Origin: Manis javanica | Lineage: Eukaryota; Chordata; Mammalia; Pholidota; Manidae | Direction of reading: 5' to 3' | NCBI RefSeq assembly: GCF_040802235.1 | Contig: NC_133158.1 | Span: 154,950,401-155,014,400, forward strand | Length of the DNA: 64,000 nucleotides | Shown: piece after piece, positions 1-13,134 of the stretch | Numbering within the stretch: position 1 is the stretch's first letter | Layout of the letters: each line of letters opens with the position of its first letter | The notes under the pieces: generated by a model | Seen by the model: the letters and a program-made list of their open reading frames with translations, nothing else | Told to the model about the DNA's origin: nothing | Databases searched by the model: none | Program-made: the position numbers and the translations under genes

Positions 1-115
1 CCCTGTGGTTCTTCCTACTTCTCTTTTCATAGAGGCACATTATTGTTATCTCTTTATTGACCACCTATATATTTGAGAAAAAAGCAGCTACTGGTTATGT
101 CACTGATTCTTTCAG

Positions 116-213
116 GGGCATCTGCAGTGGAGGGTTCAAAGAAAACTGATGTTGGAGAGAGACCAAGAACAACACTGATCATCTGTCCACTTTCTGTGTT
201 AAGCAACTGGATT
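116..213 (+). CDS. HLTF: HLTF exon A (motif Ia region)
   Basis: This internal coding exon begins after the acceptor TTTCAG and ends before the donor GTAAGT at 214. Its first two bases complete a glycine codon begun in an exon outside the window; 32 full codons follow. It encodes the stretch ending LIICPLSVLSNWI, the motif Ia region of the first RecA-like lobe. The next exon is 12.2 kb away because two L1 copies lie in the intron. Confidence 0.96.
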
Positions 214-594
214 GTAAGTCTTTACAATCCTTTATAAGTGTGATGTAATTTATATTTGTCTCATATGTTAGAAAGTATTCTTTTGTTGGGATAAATATGC
301 TTGGTCAGCACTTTATATTCAAGTTCAAATAATTGGTGAATTGAGGTTGTGTCTGCTGAATAGAAGTAGTTTTTATTTGAAGATAACACAGTAGAGAGAG
401 AAACATCAACTGCTATCGTAAGGTTTGGGTTATACTTCTGCCTCTGCCATTCTGACCCCCAAAGTAGGAAAGGTGTATAATTGAGACTCCACCAAATTTA
501 TAAACCATTGGAACTTCTTTTCTAAGAACTTAGCTAATAATAGCTTCTATTTTTATAACATTGAGCTTCTTTGTGTTCATTTTCCCTAAACTCT
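214..594. other. HLTF intron, no gene or clear repeat
   Basis: This is the start of the long intron after exon A. I see no coding exon or recognisable element here. Confidence 0.6.
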
Positions 595-745
595 TCAAAC
601 TCTTTAACAGATTTTTCCTTTAATCCTCACAACTATTCTTATTTTCCAGGTGACCAAATTGTCAGAGAAATTAAGTTGCCTAAGGCCATCCAGCTAGTAA
701 ATGATGGAGCTAGGATATAGTCTCTAACATTCTGACTCTGGAGCT
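595..745 (-). repeat. MIR SINE fragment
   Basis: The stretch reads as the reverse of the conserved MIR core: a variant of the GAGGAAACTGAGG segment, then a segment like AAGGTCACACAGCTAGTAAGTG and a remnant of the GAACCCAG segment. It is strongly diverged, as expected of this ancient family. The assignment is by recalled consensus. Confidence 0.55.
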
Positions 746-1257
746 ACTTCTAAGGCTATCCACCAGAAAATTTGGTCTTTTTTTTTTCTTTTTCCAGATT
801 GCTTTTCTGTTCTAAAAACATTTCATTGAAATGGAACCTCTTTATATATTATGTATAAGGAGCAACTTGATTCTGTTTCCTTTCCAGTTTGAGTTTCAAG
901 ATTCATGTTATAATGAAATAATGGCTATTGGAAGCACTGTGAACATAAAGAGCACTGTATGTGAACTTCCATTCTTGCTACCTCCCCGGTTATCTGCATC
1001 TCTCCTGGCCATTCCTTCTCTAATCTCAGAGGTGGAAGAAGTCCTACCCTTCATAAGACCAAGACCTTAGTCTGTACATTGGATTCTATCTCTTTCCACC
1101 TTTGTATTTTATCTGTTATTTTTCTCCTTGCCTGATTATTGAGTCTCTTCATACTGACACTCTTCATGAAACATACTGAGATCTTTTCATTTTTAAATAT
1201 TTTCTCTTGATTATGTCTCACCTTAGGTTGGTACTCTTCTGCTTTCATTACTGTTGT

Positions 1258-1272
1258 ACATCTTGGAGTTTA
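1258..1272. repeat. Target-site duplication, left copy (ORF1-only L1)
   Basis: The 15-mer ACATCTTGGAGTTTA occurs here and again at 3511-3525, exactly bracketing the L1 fragment between them. Confidence 0.85.
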
Positions 1273-3510
1273 CTATCTAACTGTCTAACTTAACTCGCTT
1301 ATTAAGCTATTATAAGCACAGTCTGATGATTCTTTATTTCTCTCCCTTCTTATTCCTCCTCCTCCATTCTTTATATGTTAGGTGCTTTATTCTGTGTTCT
1401 TTTGTGTTTCCTTTGACTGCTTTTGTGGGTAGTTGATTTTATGTTTTGCCCTTAGTTAGTATGTGGTTGGTCTGCTTTCTTTCCTGTGATTTTATATTCT
1501 CTGGTGGCATCTATTTAGCCTTAGAAGTGCTCCCATCTAGAGCAGTGCCTCTAAAATACCCTGTAGAGGTGGTTTGTGGGAGGCAAATTCCCTCAACTTT
1601 TGCTTGTCTGGAAATTGTTTAATCCCTCCTTCAAATTTAGATGGTAATTGTGCTGGATACAGTATCCTTGGTTCAAGGCCCTTCTGTTTCATTGCATAAA
1701 GTATATCTTGCCATTCTCTTCTGGCCTGTAAGGTTTCTGTTGAGAAGTCTGATGACAGCCTGATGTGTTTTCCTTTATAGATGGCCATTTTTTCTCTCTC
1801 TGGCTACCTTTAATACTCTGTCTTCGTGTTTGATCTTTGCCATTTTAATTATTATATGGCTTGGTGTTGTCCTCCTTGGATCCCTTGTGCTGGGAGGTCT
1901 GTGGGCTCCATGGTTTGAGAGACTGTTTCCTTCCCCAGCTTGGGGAAGTTTTCAGCAATTATTTCTTCAAAGACTTTCTATCCCCTTTTCTGTCTCTTCT
2001 TTTTCTGGTACCCCTATAATGGGAATATTATTCTGTTTGGATTGGTCACACAGTCCTCTTAATATTTTTTCATTCCTAGAGATCCTTTTATCTCTCTCTG
2101 CCTCAGTTTCTCTGTATTCCTGTTCTCTGATTTCTATTCCATTAACAGGCTCTTGCACCTCATCCAGTCTGCTCTTAAGTCCTTCCAGAGACAGTATTAT
2201 TTCTGTATTCTCCCTCCCACCTTTATCCTTTAACTCTTGTAAATTTCTCTGCAGATCCATCAGCATGGTTATGACCTTCATTTTGAAATCTTTTTCAGGG
2301 AGATTGGTTAAATCTATCTCCCCAGGCCCTCTCTTGAGGGTTGTCTGGGTAATTTTGGACTGGACCAAATTCTTCTGCCTTTTCATGGTGATAGATGTAG
2401 CTGTAGGCAGGTAGCATGTGTGTCAGCTGGGAATACAAAGTCCTTTCCTGCTTGCTGGTCACCTTGTCCTTCTCCGCTGCCTGTGTTGGTTACCCGCACT
2501 CCTAGAGCAGCCTCCGGGTTAGTCTCCTAAGCTGCTGTGGTCAGGGTCTCCGTCAGGGTAGTGCAGAGCCCTGCAGGGAGTAGCAGGCGCACTGGGTGTG
2601 CTCTCCTGTGAGAGCGGCGCCCCTGCCGGGCAGCTGAACACTCGTGATGGCCTTTGGGTCTGGCCCGGGTGGCTGTGCGCTGAGAGGAGATTCTGTGTGG
2701 TTGCGCCCTGGCAGCTCGGCCAGCACAGGCTTGCACAGGCTGCTCTCATGTTGCTTGCTTGGCCACTGCCACCATGGGCTTGCGCGGGCCACCCCCCCGG
2801 GGCCGCTTGGTCAGCTGCCGCTGCCACCGGTTCACGCAGGCTGCTCCCGGGCCCCTTGATCAGCTGCTGCCACTGGCTCACACACTACTGGGCCAGTGTG
2901 TTGGGGTGTGCGCCGGCCAGGGGAACAACTGGCATTCTGCTTATCACTGTGAGGGGCTTCAGAGCTGTGCTGCCGCCCAGGGGCTTAGGGTGCCTGGAGG
3001 TCCCCGGGGTTCCCAGCCGCTGGGCTGAGTGTGCTGGGATAATTCCATCTAGCTGTGAGGACCCTGTCCTTTTAAGACTTTCAAAAAGCACTCGCTTTTC
3101 TTTTATCCTAGAGGAGCCGGTTTTGGGGACCCGCTCACAGATTTTGCCCTTCCGTTTCTCTAATATCTAGCACACTGTGCACCGTGTGTCTGCGCTCCTG
3201 GTGTGGATTACTAGAGCTGGTTGTTTAGCAGTCCTGGGCTTTCACTCCCTCCCCGCTCTGACTCCTTTCTTCCCGCTGGGAAGCTGGGGTGGGGTGCCGC
3301 TTGGGTCGTGCTGGGCCGTGGCTTGTATCTTACCCCTTTGTGTGATGCTGAGTTCTCGCAGATGTAGATGTAGCCTGGCTATTGTACTGTATCCACTGGT
3401 CTCTCTTTTAGGAATAGTTGCATTTGTTGTATTTTCAAAAATATATATGTTTTTGGGAGGAGATTTCCACTGAACTACTCACGCCACCATCTTGGCTCCT
3501 CCTCTCCTCC
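1273..3510 (-). mobile_element. L1 copy with 5' UTR and ORF1 only
   Basis: The minus strand holds an L1 5' end near 3510 (GGAGCCAAGATGGTGGCGTGAG), a GC-rich 5' UTR to about 2,400, and ORF1. The ORF1 N-terminal coiled-coil half is at about 2386-1967 and its C-terminal half at 1788-1537, with frame breaks between. The copy stops in the spacer just before the place where ORF2 starts in the related L1 at 5.9-12.0 kb. There is no poly(A) tract at its 3' end, yet a perfect 15-bp duplication flanks it. Several indels and stops make it inactive. Plus-strand open frames across it are shadows. Confidence 0.85.
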
Positions 3511-3525
3511 ACATCTTGGAGTTTA
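3511..3525. repeat. Target-site duplication, right copy (ORF1-only L1)
   Basis: This is the second copy of the 15-mer seen at 1258-1272. It directly abuts the 5' end of the inserted L1. Confidence 0.85.
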
Positions 3526-5905
3526 ATTTCCACTTTGTACTTTTACTTACTAACTCTCTAACATTGTCATCTGTCTTCTGCCACCAGATCTCTAAATTGC
3601 ATTGGAAAAGATCAGTAGTTATTGTCTAACTGTCAAAATCCATAGCCTCTTTTCATTTCTTGATTTTTATATAAGCTTACCTTTTTATTACAAGTTCTGG
3701 GTGTTTTTTTAAAAAATTATACCTTCCGATTACTGTGTCATTTTTTCTCTTGGGACCAGAATGAGTTTAACTTCTCTCTTGCTCATTTTTCTTTTCTTTC
3801 AACAAAACTGCTCTTTCTTTTGATGTATGGTCCATTGTGGGAAGGGCAGTACATGAGTACTTAAATGGCTGTTTCATAGTGTGGTTTATGAGTATGAACA
3901 GAGGTATAAACAATAGAACTGTGATTCTTTAAGAGCCTGGGATGCAGAAATGTGTTTTTAAAATGGTAATCAGTATTCCAAATAGTTTTGCATTTGGAAA
4001 ACACCAAACCTCAGAAAGGAAACCTTAGCAAAATCTTGCCTACTAAGATTGTGAGAAAACTTAGTTTTAAAGGATTGAGGCATGGTTGGGCATATAGGGA
4101 TTTGTGGTCAAGAATTAGAATTTTGCAGTCTCTCAACAAGCTACTCTGTTTCTAGCCCTCAGGTAAATGACCCAGCACCCTAATGAGTAGGCTAGAACTA
4201 CCTTGTTTGTCTTCAAACATGGGAGAGAATCCAGTTAAAGGAGTAAGATACTAATCCCCTCCTGCCACAAGCTTTTTCTGGATATTAATGCAAGTTACTT
4301 AACTTCTTAATGGAAAATGAAATAATAAACTTAATGTCATTCACACACACACACTAGCACAGTGACTACAAATTCACTGCTAGAGTTCTACTTCTCCAGA
4401 AAAGTTAATATTATTCTATTTCAAATCTAATCCTTCCACAGATATGCTCTGTTCTGTTTCAAGGAAGTTGTTGTTTTCTCATTAGCTTCTTCATCCTTTT
4501 TTACCAAATTCCTTGATAAAACTCTGCATTTTCCCTCTTCTCTGTATTTTTGCAATTACTGTTTCAGGTTTCATTCTCTCTTCAGCCCACTGTAGTCCAG
4601 TTTTTGCTCCCACCCTGTATAGAGACTCTCTTTGTGAAGGCTTCAGTGGGCTTCAGTGATGTCATTATTTCTGTGTCCAGTGAATTTCCTTTTTCTTTTC
4701 CTCTGCCCTGATTTTTTTTCCTTTTAAAACTTTTTGTTATGTCGTACTTTGTAAGCCATCTTTAAACTTTTTTTAATGAGGGGGAATGAACATAAATTAC
4801 AAATTTCAAAATTGATCTTGTATTCCTTCTTGAAATTTGATATTCTTTGTACCCCCACCCCAAAAGAATTTTGATTGCTACTCTAATTTTCTGACCATTG
4901 TTTTTCTCTGCCTCTATTTTTCTCCCATGGTTTCTATTTAGTCTGCTTTTTTCCCACCTTAAAACATTGTAGTTTTTTTTTTTAAATAATATGAAAGTTT
5001 ACTCATCAGCATTCAGGAATTTCAAAAGGTTACCACATTTGCTTTATTTTTTTCTTTGCTGGAGTATTTAAAATCATATCCCAAACATCATCTCCCAATA
5101 GAAGCATAAGCCTGTTCTTTAAATACTGGTATTCTGTAGACTCTGCCCCTAACCTTCTTTTCTCATTGTACATGTTCTCCTTAGAAAATCTTACGCATTC
5201 CTATAGCTTCCTGTACTGTCTGCTGATAACTTTAAAGTCCATATCTACACTTACATTACAGGCCAGTATTTGAATTTTCCTAGTATATTTCTCTAGTCAA
5301 ATATTCTATAGTGACCAAAAATTTTAAATGTCTAAAATAATAATACTCATTATCTTTTACTGCTTTTCTCTTCTTTGTAGAAACTTTGCTATGTCTTTGT
5401 CACACAGTTCTTTTAGGCAGTCATTTTAAGTATCAGAAGCTTCTTTCTTTGTTTTCTCCCTTTTGTTCATATCTCATATTTAATTTTATCCCATCAGTCC
5501 CATCAGTCCTTTCTTAACATTGTTCTTTCACACCTATCCTTTCCATTCTGTTCTTTCTTCTGCCATTCTTGTTTAGGGCTTCATAATCTCTCAACGTAAT
5601 AGTTTCCCAGCTGTGCCTCCCTGGTGTGTTGTCTCTAATCTGCTCAGAATCTCCCAAATCTATTGTTGTTTTCATGATTAAAAGTAAATAAATAAAAAAC
5701 CGATCCTGTCCTCAAAGAGTTCAGGGACCAGGATTTTTTTTTTTTAACTGTATCATCCTGGTTTATACCTGGCAAATAGGCCTGTAGTAAGTGACTGAAA
5801 GTAGATACTGTACTTGAATCTCTATGTATATTCATGAAAATATTGGCTGATATTCTTTTACTGTTTAATTTTGATATTAACTCCCCTAATGGAAACATTA
5901 TAAAG
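3526..5905. other. HLTF intron, no gene seen
   Basis: This AT-rich intronic stretch has no credible coding exon. It has a short CA run near 4342-4354 and long T-rich tracts. The open frames here are short and have no recognisable domain. Confidence 0.6.
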
Positions 5906-7701
5906 ATTTTTTTTTTGATATCGTTAATGTACAATTACTTGAACAACATTATGGTTACTACACTCCCCCTATTATCAAGTCCCCCTCCCACATACCTCAT
6001 TACAGTCACTCTCCATCAGCGTAGTAAGATGCTATAGAATCATTACTTGCCTTCTCTGTATATACTGCCTTTCCTGTGTCCCCCACCCACTACATTATGT
6101 GTGCTAATCGTAATGCCCCTTTTCCCCCCTTATCCCTCCCTTCCCACCCATCCTACCCAGTCCCTTTCCTGTTGGTGACTGTTAGTCCATTCTTGGGTTC
6201 TGTGAGTCTGCTGCTGTTTTGTTCCTTCGGTTTTTTCTTTGTTCTTATACTCCACAGATGAGTGAAATCATTTGATACTTGTCTTTCTCCACCTGGCTTA
6301 GTTCACTGAGCATATTATCCTCTAGCTCCATCCATGTTGTTGCAAATAGTAGGATTTGTTTTCTTCTTATGGCTAAATAATATTCCATTGTGTACATGTA
6401 CCACATCTTCTTTATCTATTCATCTACTGATGGACACCTAGGTTGCTTCCATTTCTTAGCCATTGTAAATAGTGCTGTGATAAACATAGGGGTGTATATG
6501 TCTTTTTTGAAACTGGGCTGTTGCATTCTTAGGGTAAATTCTTAGGAGTGGAATTCCTGGGTCAAATGGTATTTCTATTTTTAGTTTTTGAGGAACCTCC
6601 ATACTGCTTTCCACAATGGTTGAACTAGTTTACATTCCCACCAGCAGTGTCGGAGGGTTCCCCTTTCTCCGCATCTTTGCCAGCATTTGTTGTTTGTCCT
6701 TTGGATGTTGGCCATCCTAACTGGTATGAGGTGATATCTCATTGTGTTTTTAATTTGCATTTCTCTGATGATTAGCGTTGTGGAACATCTTTTCAGGTGC
6801 CTGTTGGCCATCTGAATTTCTTCTTTGGAGAAGTGTCTGTTCAGCTCCTCTGCCCATTTTTTAATTGGATTATTTGCTTTTTGTTTGTTGAGGTGCATGA
6901 GTTCTTTATATATTTTGGATGTCAACCCTTTATCAGATCTGTGATTTATGAATATATTCTCCCATACTGTAGGATACCTTTTTGTTCTGTTGATGGTGTC
7001 CTTTGCTGTACAGAAAGAAGCTTTTCAGCTTGATATAGTCTGACTTGTTCATTTTTGCTTTTGTTTCCCTTGCCTGGGGAGATATGTTTATGAACAAGTT
7101 GCTCATGTTTATGTCCAAGAGATGTTTGCCTATATTTTTTTCTAAGAGTTTTATGGTTTCATGACTTACATTCAGGTCTTTGATCCAGTTTGAGTTTATT
7201 TTTGTGTATGGAGTTTAGACAATCCAGTTTCATTCTCTTGCATGTAACTGTTCAGTTTTGCCAACACCAGCTGTTGAAGAGGCTGTCATTTCCCCATTGT
7301 ATATCCATGGCTCCTTTATCATATATTAATTGACCATATATGCTTGGGTTTATATCTGGGCTCTCTGTTCTGTTCCAGTGGTCCACGGGTCTGCTCTTGT
7401 GCCAGTACCAGATTGTCTTGATTATTGTGGCTTTGTAGTAGAGGTTGACGTCAGGGAGTGTAATTTTCCCTGCTTTATTCTTCCTTCTCAGGATTGCTTT
7501 GGCTATTCGGGGTCTTGTCATTCCATATGAATTTTAGAACTATTTGCTCTAGTTCATTGAAGAATGCTGTAGGTATTTTGATAGGGATTGCATTGAATCT
7601 GTAGATTGTTTTAGGCAGGATGGCCATTTTGACAATATTAATTCTTCCTAGCCAAGAGCATGGAATGAATTTCCATTTGTTAGTGTCCTCTTTAATTTCT
7701 C

Positions 7702-8313
7702 TTAAGAGAATATTATACCCTTATACAGGTCTTTTACTTCCTTGGTTAGGTTTATTCCTAGGTATTTTATTCTTTTTGATGCAATTATGAATGGAATTGT
7801 TTTCCTGATTTCTCTTTCTGCTAGTTCATCATTAGTGTATAGGAATGCAAAAGATTTCTGTGTATTAGTTTTGTATCCTGCAACTTTGCTGAATTCAGAT
7901 ATCAGATCTGGTAGTTTTGGAGTGGATTCTTTAGGGTTTTTTATGTACAATGTCATGTCATCTGCAAATAGTGACAGTTTAATTTCTTCCTTGCCAATCT
8001 TGATGCCTTTTATTTCTTTGTTTTGTCTGATTGCCGTGGCTAGGGCCTCCAGAACTATGTTGAATAAAAGTGGGGAGAGTGGGCATCCTTGTCTTGTTCC
8101 CAATCTTAAGGGAAAAGCTTTCAGCTTCTCACTGTTAAGTATAATGTTGACTGTGAGTTTGTCATATATGGTCTTTATTATGTTGAGGTACTTGCCCTCT
8201 ATACCCATTTTGTTGAGAGTTTTTATCATGAATGGATGTTGAATTTTGTCGAATGCTTTTGTGGTTTTTGACCTTTTTGTTGATGTAGTGGATGATGTTG
8301 ATGGATTTTCCAA
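7702..8313 (-). pseudogene. L1 ORF2 reverse transcriptase fragment
   Basis: This is the longest intact minus-strand frame inside the L1, about 203 codons. It carries the RT core with the [12 protein letters not shown] segment followed by the FADD catalytic motif, the L1-type YxDD. It is one piece of a broken ORF2; endonuclease pieces lie upstream at 9541-9852 and 9855-10040. It has no host function that I can infer. Confidence 0.85.
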
Positions 8314-10423
8314 TGTTGTACCATCCTTGCATCCCTGGAATGAATCCCACTTGATAATGATGGATGATGTTTTTGATGTATTTTTGAATTCAGTTTGCTA
8401 GTATTTTGTTGAATATTTTTGCATCTATGTTCATCAAGGATATTGGTCTGTAATTTTCTTTTTTTGTGGTGTCTTTGCCTGGTTTTAGTGTTAGAGTGAT
8501 GTCAGCCTCATAGAATGAGTTTGGGAGTGTTCCCCCTTCTACTTTTTGGAAAACTTTAAGGAGGATGGGTATTAGGACTTCACTAAATGTTTGATAAAAT
8601 TCAGCAGTGAAACCATCTGGTCCAGGTGTTTTGTTCTTAGGTAGTTTTTTGATTACCGATTCAATTGTTTTTCCTGGTAATTGGTCTACTCAGATTTTCT
8701 GTTTTTTCCTTGGTCAGCCTTAGAAGGTTTTATTTTTCTGGGAAGTTGTCCATTTCTTCTGGGTTATCCAGTTTGTTACCATATAATTTTTCATAGTATT
8801 GTCTAATAATTCTTTGTATTTCTGTGGTGTCCGAAGTGATTTTTCCTTTCTCATTTCTGATTCTGTTTGTGTGTAGACTCTCTTGGTAAGTCTGGCTAGG
8901 GGTTTATCTATTGTTTATTTTCTCGAAAAACCACCTCCTGCTTTCATTGATTCTTTCTATTGTTTTATTCTTCTCAATTTTATTTATTTCAGTTCTAATC
9001 TTTATTATGTCCCTCCTTCTACTCACTTCGGGCCTCATTTGTTCTTCCTTTTCTAGTTTCATTAATTGTGAGTTTAGACTATTCACTTGGGATTGTTCTT
9101 CTTTCCTGAGAAAGGCCTGTATTGTAATTTATTTCCCTCTTAGCACAGCCTTCACTGTGTCCCGCAGATTTTGTGTTGTTGAATTGTTGTCATTTGTCTC
9201 CATATATTGCTTGATCTCTGTTTTTATTTGGTCATTGATCCATTGATTATTTAGTAGCATGTTATTAAGCCTCCATGTGTTTGTGGGCTTTTTCATTTTC
9301 TTTGTGTAATTTATTTCTAGTTTCATACCTTTGTGTTCTGAGAAGCTGGTTGGTACAATTTCAGTCTTTTTGAATTTACTGAGGTTCTTTTTGTGGCCTT
9401 GTATATGATCTATTCTTAAAAATGTTCCATGTGCACTTGAGAAGAATGTATATCCTATTACTTTTGGATGGAGTGTTCTCTAGATTTCTGTTAGGTCCAT
9501 CTGTTCTAATATGTTGTTCAGTGCCTCTGTCTCTACTTTTCTATCTGTTTGATCTGTCCTTCAGAGTGAGTGGTGTGTTGAAGTCTCCTAAAATGAATGC
9601 ATCGCATTCTATTTCCCCCTTTAATTCTGTTAGTATTTGTTTCACATATGTAGGTGATCCTGTGTTGGATGCATATATATTTATAATAGTTATATCTTCT
9701 TGTTGGATTGACCCCTTTATCATTATGTAATTTCCTTCTTTGTCTCTTGTGACTTTCTTTGTTTTGAAGTCTATTTTGTCTGATACCAGTACTGCAACTC
9801 CTGCTTTTTTCTCCCTATTAATTGCATGAAATATCTTTTTCCATCCCTTCACTTTTATTCTGTGTATGTCTTTGGGTTTGAAGTGAGCCTCTCATAGGCA
9901 GCATATAGATGGGTCCTGTTTTTTTTATCCATTCTATTACTGTGTCTTTTGATTGGTATATTCAGTCCATTTACATTTAGGGTGGTTATCGATAGGTATG
10001 TCCTTATTGCCATTGCAGGCTTTAGATTCATGGTTACCAAAGGTTCAAGGGTAATTCCCTCACTGTCTAACAGTCTAATTTAACTCACTTTGTGTGCTAT
10101 TACAAACACAATCTAAAGGTTCTTTTTTTTTTCCCTCCTTTTTCTTCCTCCTCCATTCTTTGTATGTTATGAATCATATTCTGTACTCTTTGTCTCTCCC
10201 TTGTAGCCTTGTCTCTCCCTTGTCTCATCTTTGTAGCCTTAGGATTACTTCCATCTATAGGAGTCCCTCCAAAATGCACTGTAGAGGTGGTTTGTGGGAG
10301 GTAAATTCTCTCAACTTCTGCTTATCTGAAAATTATTTAATCCCTCCTTCAAATTTAAATGATAACCTTGCTGGGTAGAGTATTCTTGGTTCAAGGTCCT
10401 TCTGCTTCACTGAATTAAATATA

Positions 10424-11098
10424 TCATGCCACTCCCTTCTGGCCTGTAAGGTTTCTGCTGAAAAGTCTGATGATAGCCTGATGGGCTTTCCTTTGTATGT
10501 GATCTTTTCTCTCTCTAGGTGCTTTTAGAAGTCTGTCTTTATCTTTGATCTTTGCCATTTTAATTATTGTATGTCTTGATGTTGTATTCCTTGGTTCCCT
10601 TGTGTTGGGAGATCTGTGTACCTCCATGGCTTGAAAGACTATCTCTTTCCCCAGATTGGGGAAGTTTTCAGCAATTACCTCCTCAATGACACTTTCTATC
10701 CCTTTTTCCTCTTCTTCTTCTGGTACCCCTATAATGTGATTACTGTTCTGTTTGTATTGGTCACACAGTTCTTTCAATATTCTTTCCTTCTTAAAGATTC
10801 TTTTTTTCTCTCTGTGCCTCAGCTTCTTTTATTCCTCTTCTCTAATTTCTGTTCCATTTACCATCTCTACTACATTTAATCTGCTTTTAAATCCCTCCAG
10901 TGTATGTTTCATTTCAGATATGGGATTTCTTAATGATTGACTCTCTGACTTAAATTCGTTTCTGAGTTCTTGAATATTTTTCTGTACCTCCATAAGCATG
11001 TTTATAATTTTTATTTTGAACTCTCTTTCAGGAAGATTGGTGTGTTCCGTTCCATTTGGCCCTTTTTCTGGGGTTTGTGAGATTTTTGTCTGAACCAT
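10424..11098 (-). pseudogene. L1 ORF1 remnant
   Basis: Two minus-strand frames, 11098-10829 and 10777-10424, encode the L1 ORF1 N-terminal coiled-coil region and the RNA-recognition part (IIGVPEEEEEKGIES and the following ENFPNLGKE). A frameshift between them and a truncated C-terminus make it a pseudogene. It is the counterpart of the ORF1 in the L1 copy at 1.3-3.5 kb. Confidence 0.8.
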
Positions 11099-12407
11099 GT
11101 TCTTTTTGACATTTCATATTTCTGTGTGGTGCCCCTAGTGCCCAGAAGCTCCAGTCTCTGGAGCTGCTCATCCCCTAGAATGAGGGTGGTGGTCGTAGAG
11201 GAATGGAGCTGGTGCCTGGGGGAGGAAAGATCTGTTTCCTGATTCCTGTCTGCGGTGCCTATCTGCTTACACCTGGGCTGAGTACACAGGTGTAAGCTTC
11301 TGTGCTTTGCGTCTCTAGCTGTCATAGGCAGGGCCTCCCTCTGGCTGGCCTGATGCCAGCACAGTGACTGCTGGTTTGCAAACCAATGCTGGCAGGCTAG
11401 GAGGAAGGCACAGCAGGGAGGGGGCCTCAGAGTTGAGTAGGCAGCCAGGGGGATGGGGCACCTGAAGCTCCTCAAAGTTCCTAACCAGCTGAGCAGAGTG
11501 TGCCCAGACAACCTTGTCCAGTTCTCTCCTCCCACTGCAGCAAGCTCCGCCCCTTCAGCAGCCCTCTCGCTGCTAGGAAGCCTCTCAGACCGCCTGCCTT
11601 TCCTCTGACACAGAGTGATCCAGTGTGGATCCTCTCCTCCACAAGCGGCCGGAATCTCAGTCTCTCATGCACTCGGCCTGTCCAGGCTCTCCAACGTCCA
11701 GAGCACCACACAATGCAGGTTTCTGCCCCCAAAGCAGTTCTCCAGGGCTAGGTGTTCAGCAGTCCCAAGCTTCCACCCCTCCCCCTGCTCGTTTCTCTTC
11801 CTCCCGCTGGTGAGCTGGGGTGGGGGGAGGGCTTGGGTCCCACCGGATTAAGGCTTTCTTACTTTTACTGTTTTGTGAGGTCTGCTCTGTCATGAGGTCT
11901 GTATGCAGTCTGGTTCAGCCTTCTTTCTTGTTGATGTTTTAGGATTAGTTGTATCAATTAACTACATTTTTATAGTATTTGTGGTTTTGGAGGGAGTTCT
12001 CTGTCTCACCTCTCACGTTGCCATCTCGACTCTCCCCTGCCTGCCCATTTTGATCAAATGGGAATTGCTTGCTTCTAAAAATCTTTTTTTTGTTAAAATA
12101 CTAAATTTTTAAAAAACTAAGTACCTTTTTTAAAGAATCTTGGTTGTCTTTTCCTCTTAAAAATGAAGTAGCTTGTTCATGTTGGTAGGGCCAGAAACAA
12201 TTTATATAAACTTAATTATTGTGTATATGTCAGTTTTCCTGACAAAATAATAATTAGTCCTGTTATTGTCATTGTTCTTTTAGTTTAGATTTTATATAAT
12301 TTGAGTAGTTTGTGACACTATTGCCTGGACAGTGCTTTTTATACATAAATACATTAAGCCTGACACTAATCTGCTTATTATTCAAGATATTTCTGATTTT
12401 CTTTTAG

Positions 12408-12551
12408 GACCAGTTTGGGCAACATATAAAATCAGATGTGCACTTGAACTTTTATGTGTATTATGGTCCTGATCGTATTAGAGACCCAACCTTGCTTTCA
12501 AAACAGGATATTGTTTTGACAACATACAATATTTTAACTCATGATTATGGA
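12408..12551 (+). CDS. HLTF: HLTF exon B (motif Ib)
   Basis: A 144-nt phase-0 exon of 48 codons lies between the acceptor CTTTTAG and the donor GTAAGT. It begins DQFGQHIKSDVH and contains DIVLTTYNIL, the motif Ib segment of SNF2 helicases. The frame joins exons A and C without a break. Confidence 0.97.
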
Positions 12552-13134
12552 GTAAGTATGGTTATACTCAGATTTTCAAAAGGTGAATTTGAGAAATATG
12601 CTTCAAGATTACTAAAGTGTTCTAAAATTTAGGCTTTATACCTTTTTTTTCTTTATAAGTACTTAAGAATATATAGGAAGTTTTTTTACTCTTTTGCAAG
12701 AGTGGGTTGGACTTCATTTAGATACTTAGGAATATTTTCCATTTAGAACAGTTGAAGTTAAAATCTTAAATTGGAGTTATAATTAAGTACATGTAACAAT
12801 GTATAAATGATTTGTTTTTTTAATGTTCTACAATATTGTTTTCTATCACAGTGATTTGATTAATGACCATCTCAGTGTAAAAATAAGCTTTTTTGTAGGT
12901 GAAATTCCTGAGTTTCCTAATTCATTTGGAAGTCTAATTGTTGTTTGCCTATAATTCCAGTTCTTTTAAGTTAAAATGTTTTTCAAAAATACCTGTTGTC
13001 AAAATTTCAGTCTTTTGGTAAGAACCTTTACAAAAAAGAAAGTATGTTCAAATAATTCTAATAACTGACAGTTTCTGTGTTTTCTTTTTAATATGTGTTT
13101 TAATCTGAAGCAGAATAGCAGTGTATTGAACCAA
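12552..13134. other. HLTF intron, no feature seen
   Basis: This AT-rich intronic DNA has no recognisable gene or repeat. Confidence 0.55.

Larger units (their letters stand above)
5910..12039 (-). mobile_element. Near full-length LINE-1, decayed
   Basis: An L1 of about 6.1 kb lies antisense to HLTF. Its poly(A) appears as a T run at 5910-5918 and its 3' UTR follows. ORF2 runs from about 10,030 to 6,600 and is broken by frameshifts. Its endonuclease start includes ITTLNVNGLN and its reverse transcriptase contains the FADD catalytic motif near 7,960. ORF1 occupies about 11,100-10,420 as a coiled-coil part and an RNA-binding part in different frames. A GC-rich 5' UTR of about 0.9 kb ends near 12,039 with the GAGATGGCAACGTGAG-type 5' end. 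I could not find a clear target duplication. The many frame breaks show it is not active. Confidence 0.88.

Noticed and set aside
1830..3473. Several plus-strand open frames of 70-194 codons
   Set aside because: They lie antisense to L1 ORF1 and its GC-rich 5' UTR, and the minus-strand L1 reading explains the sequence.
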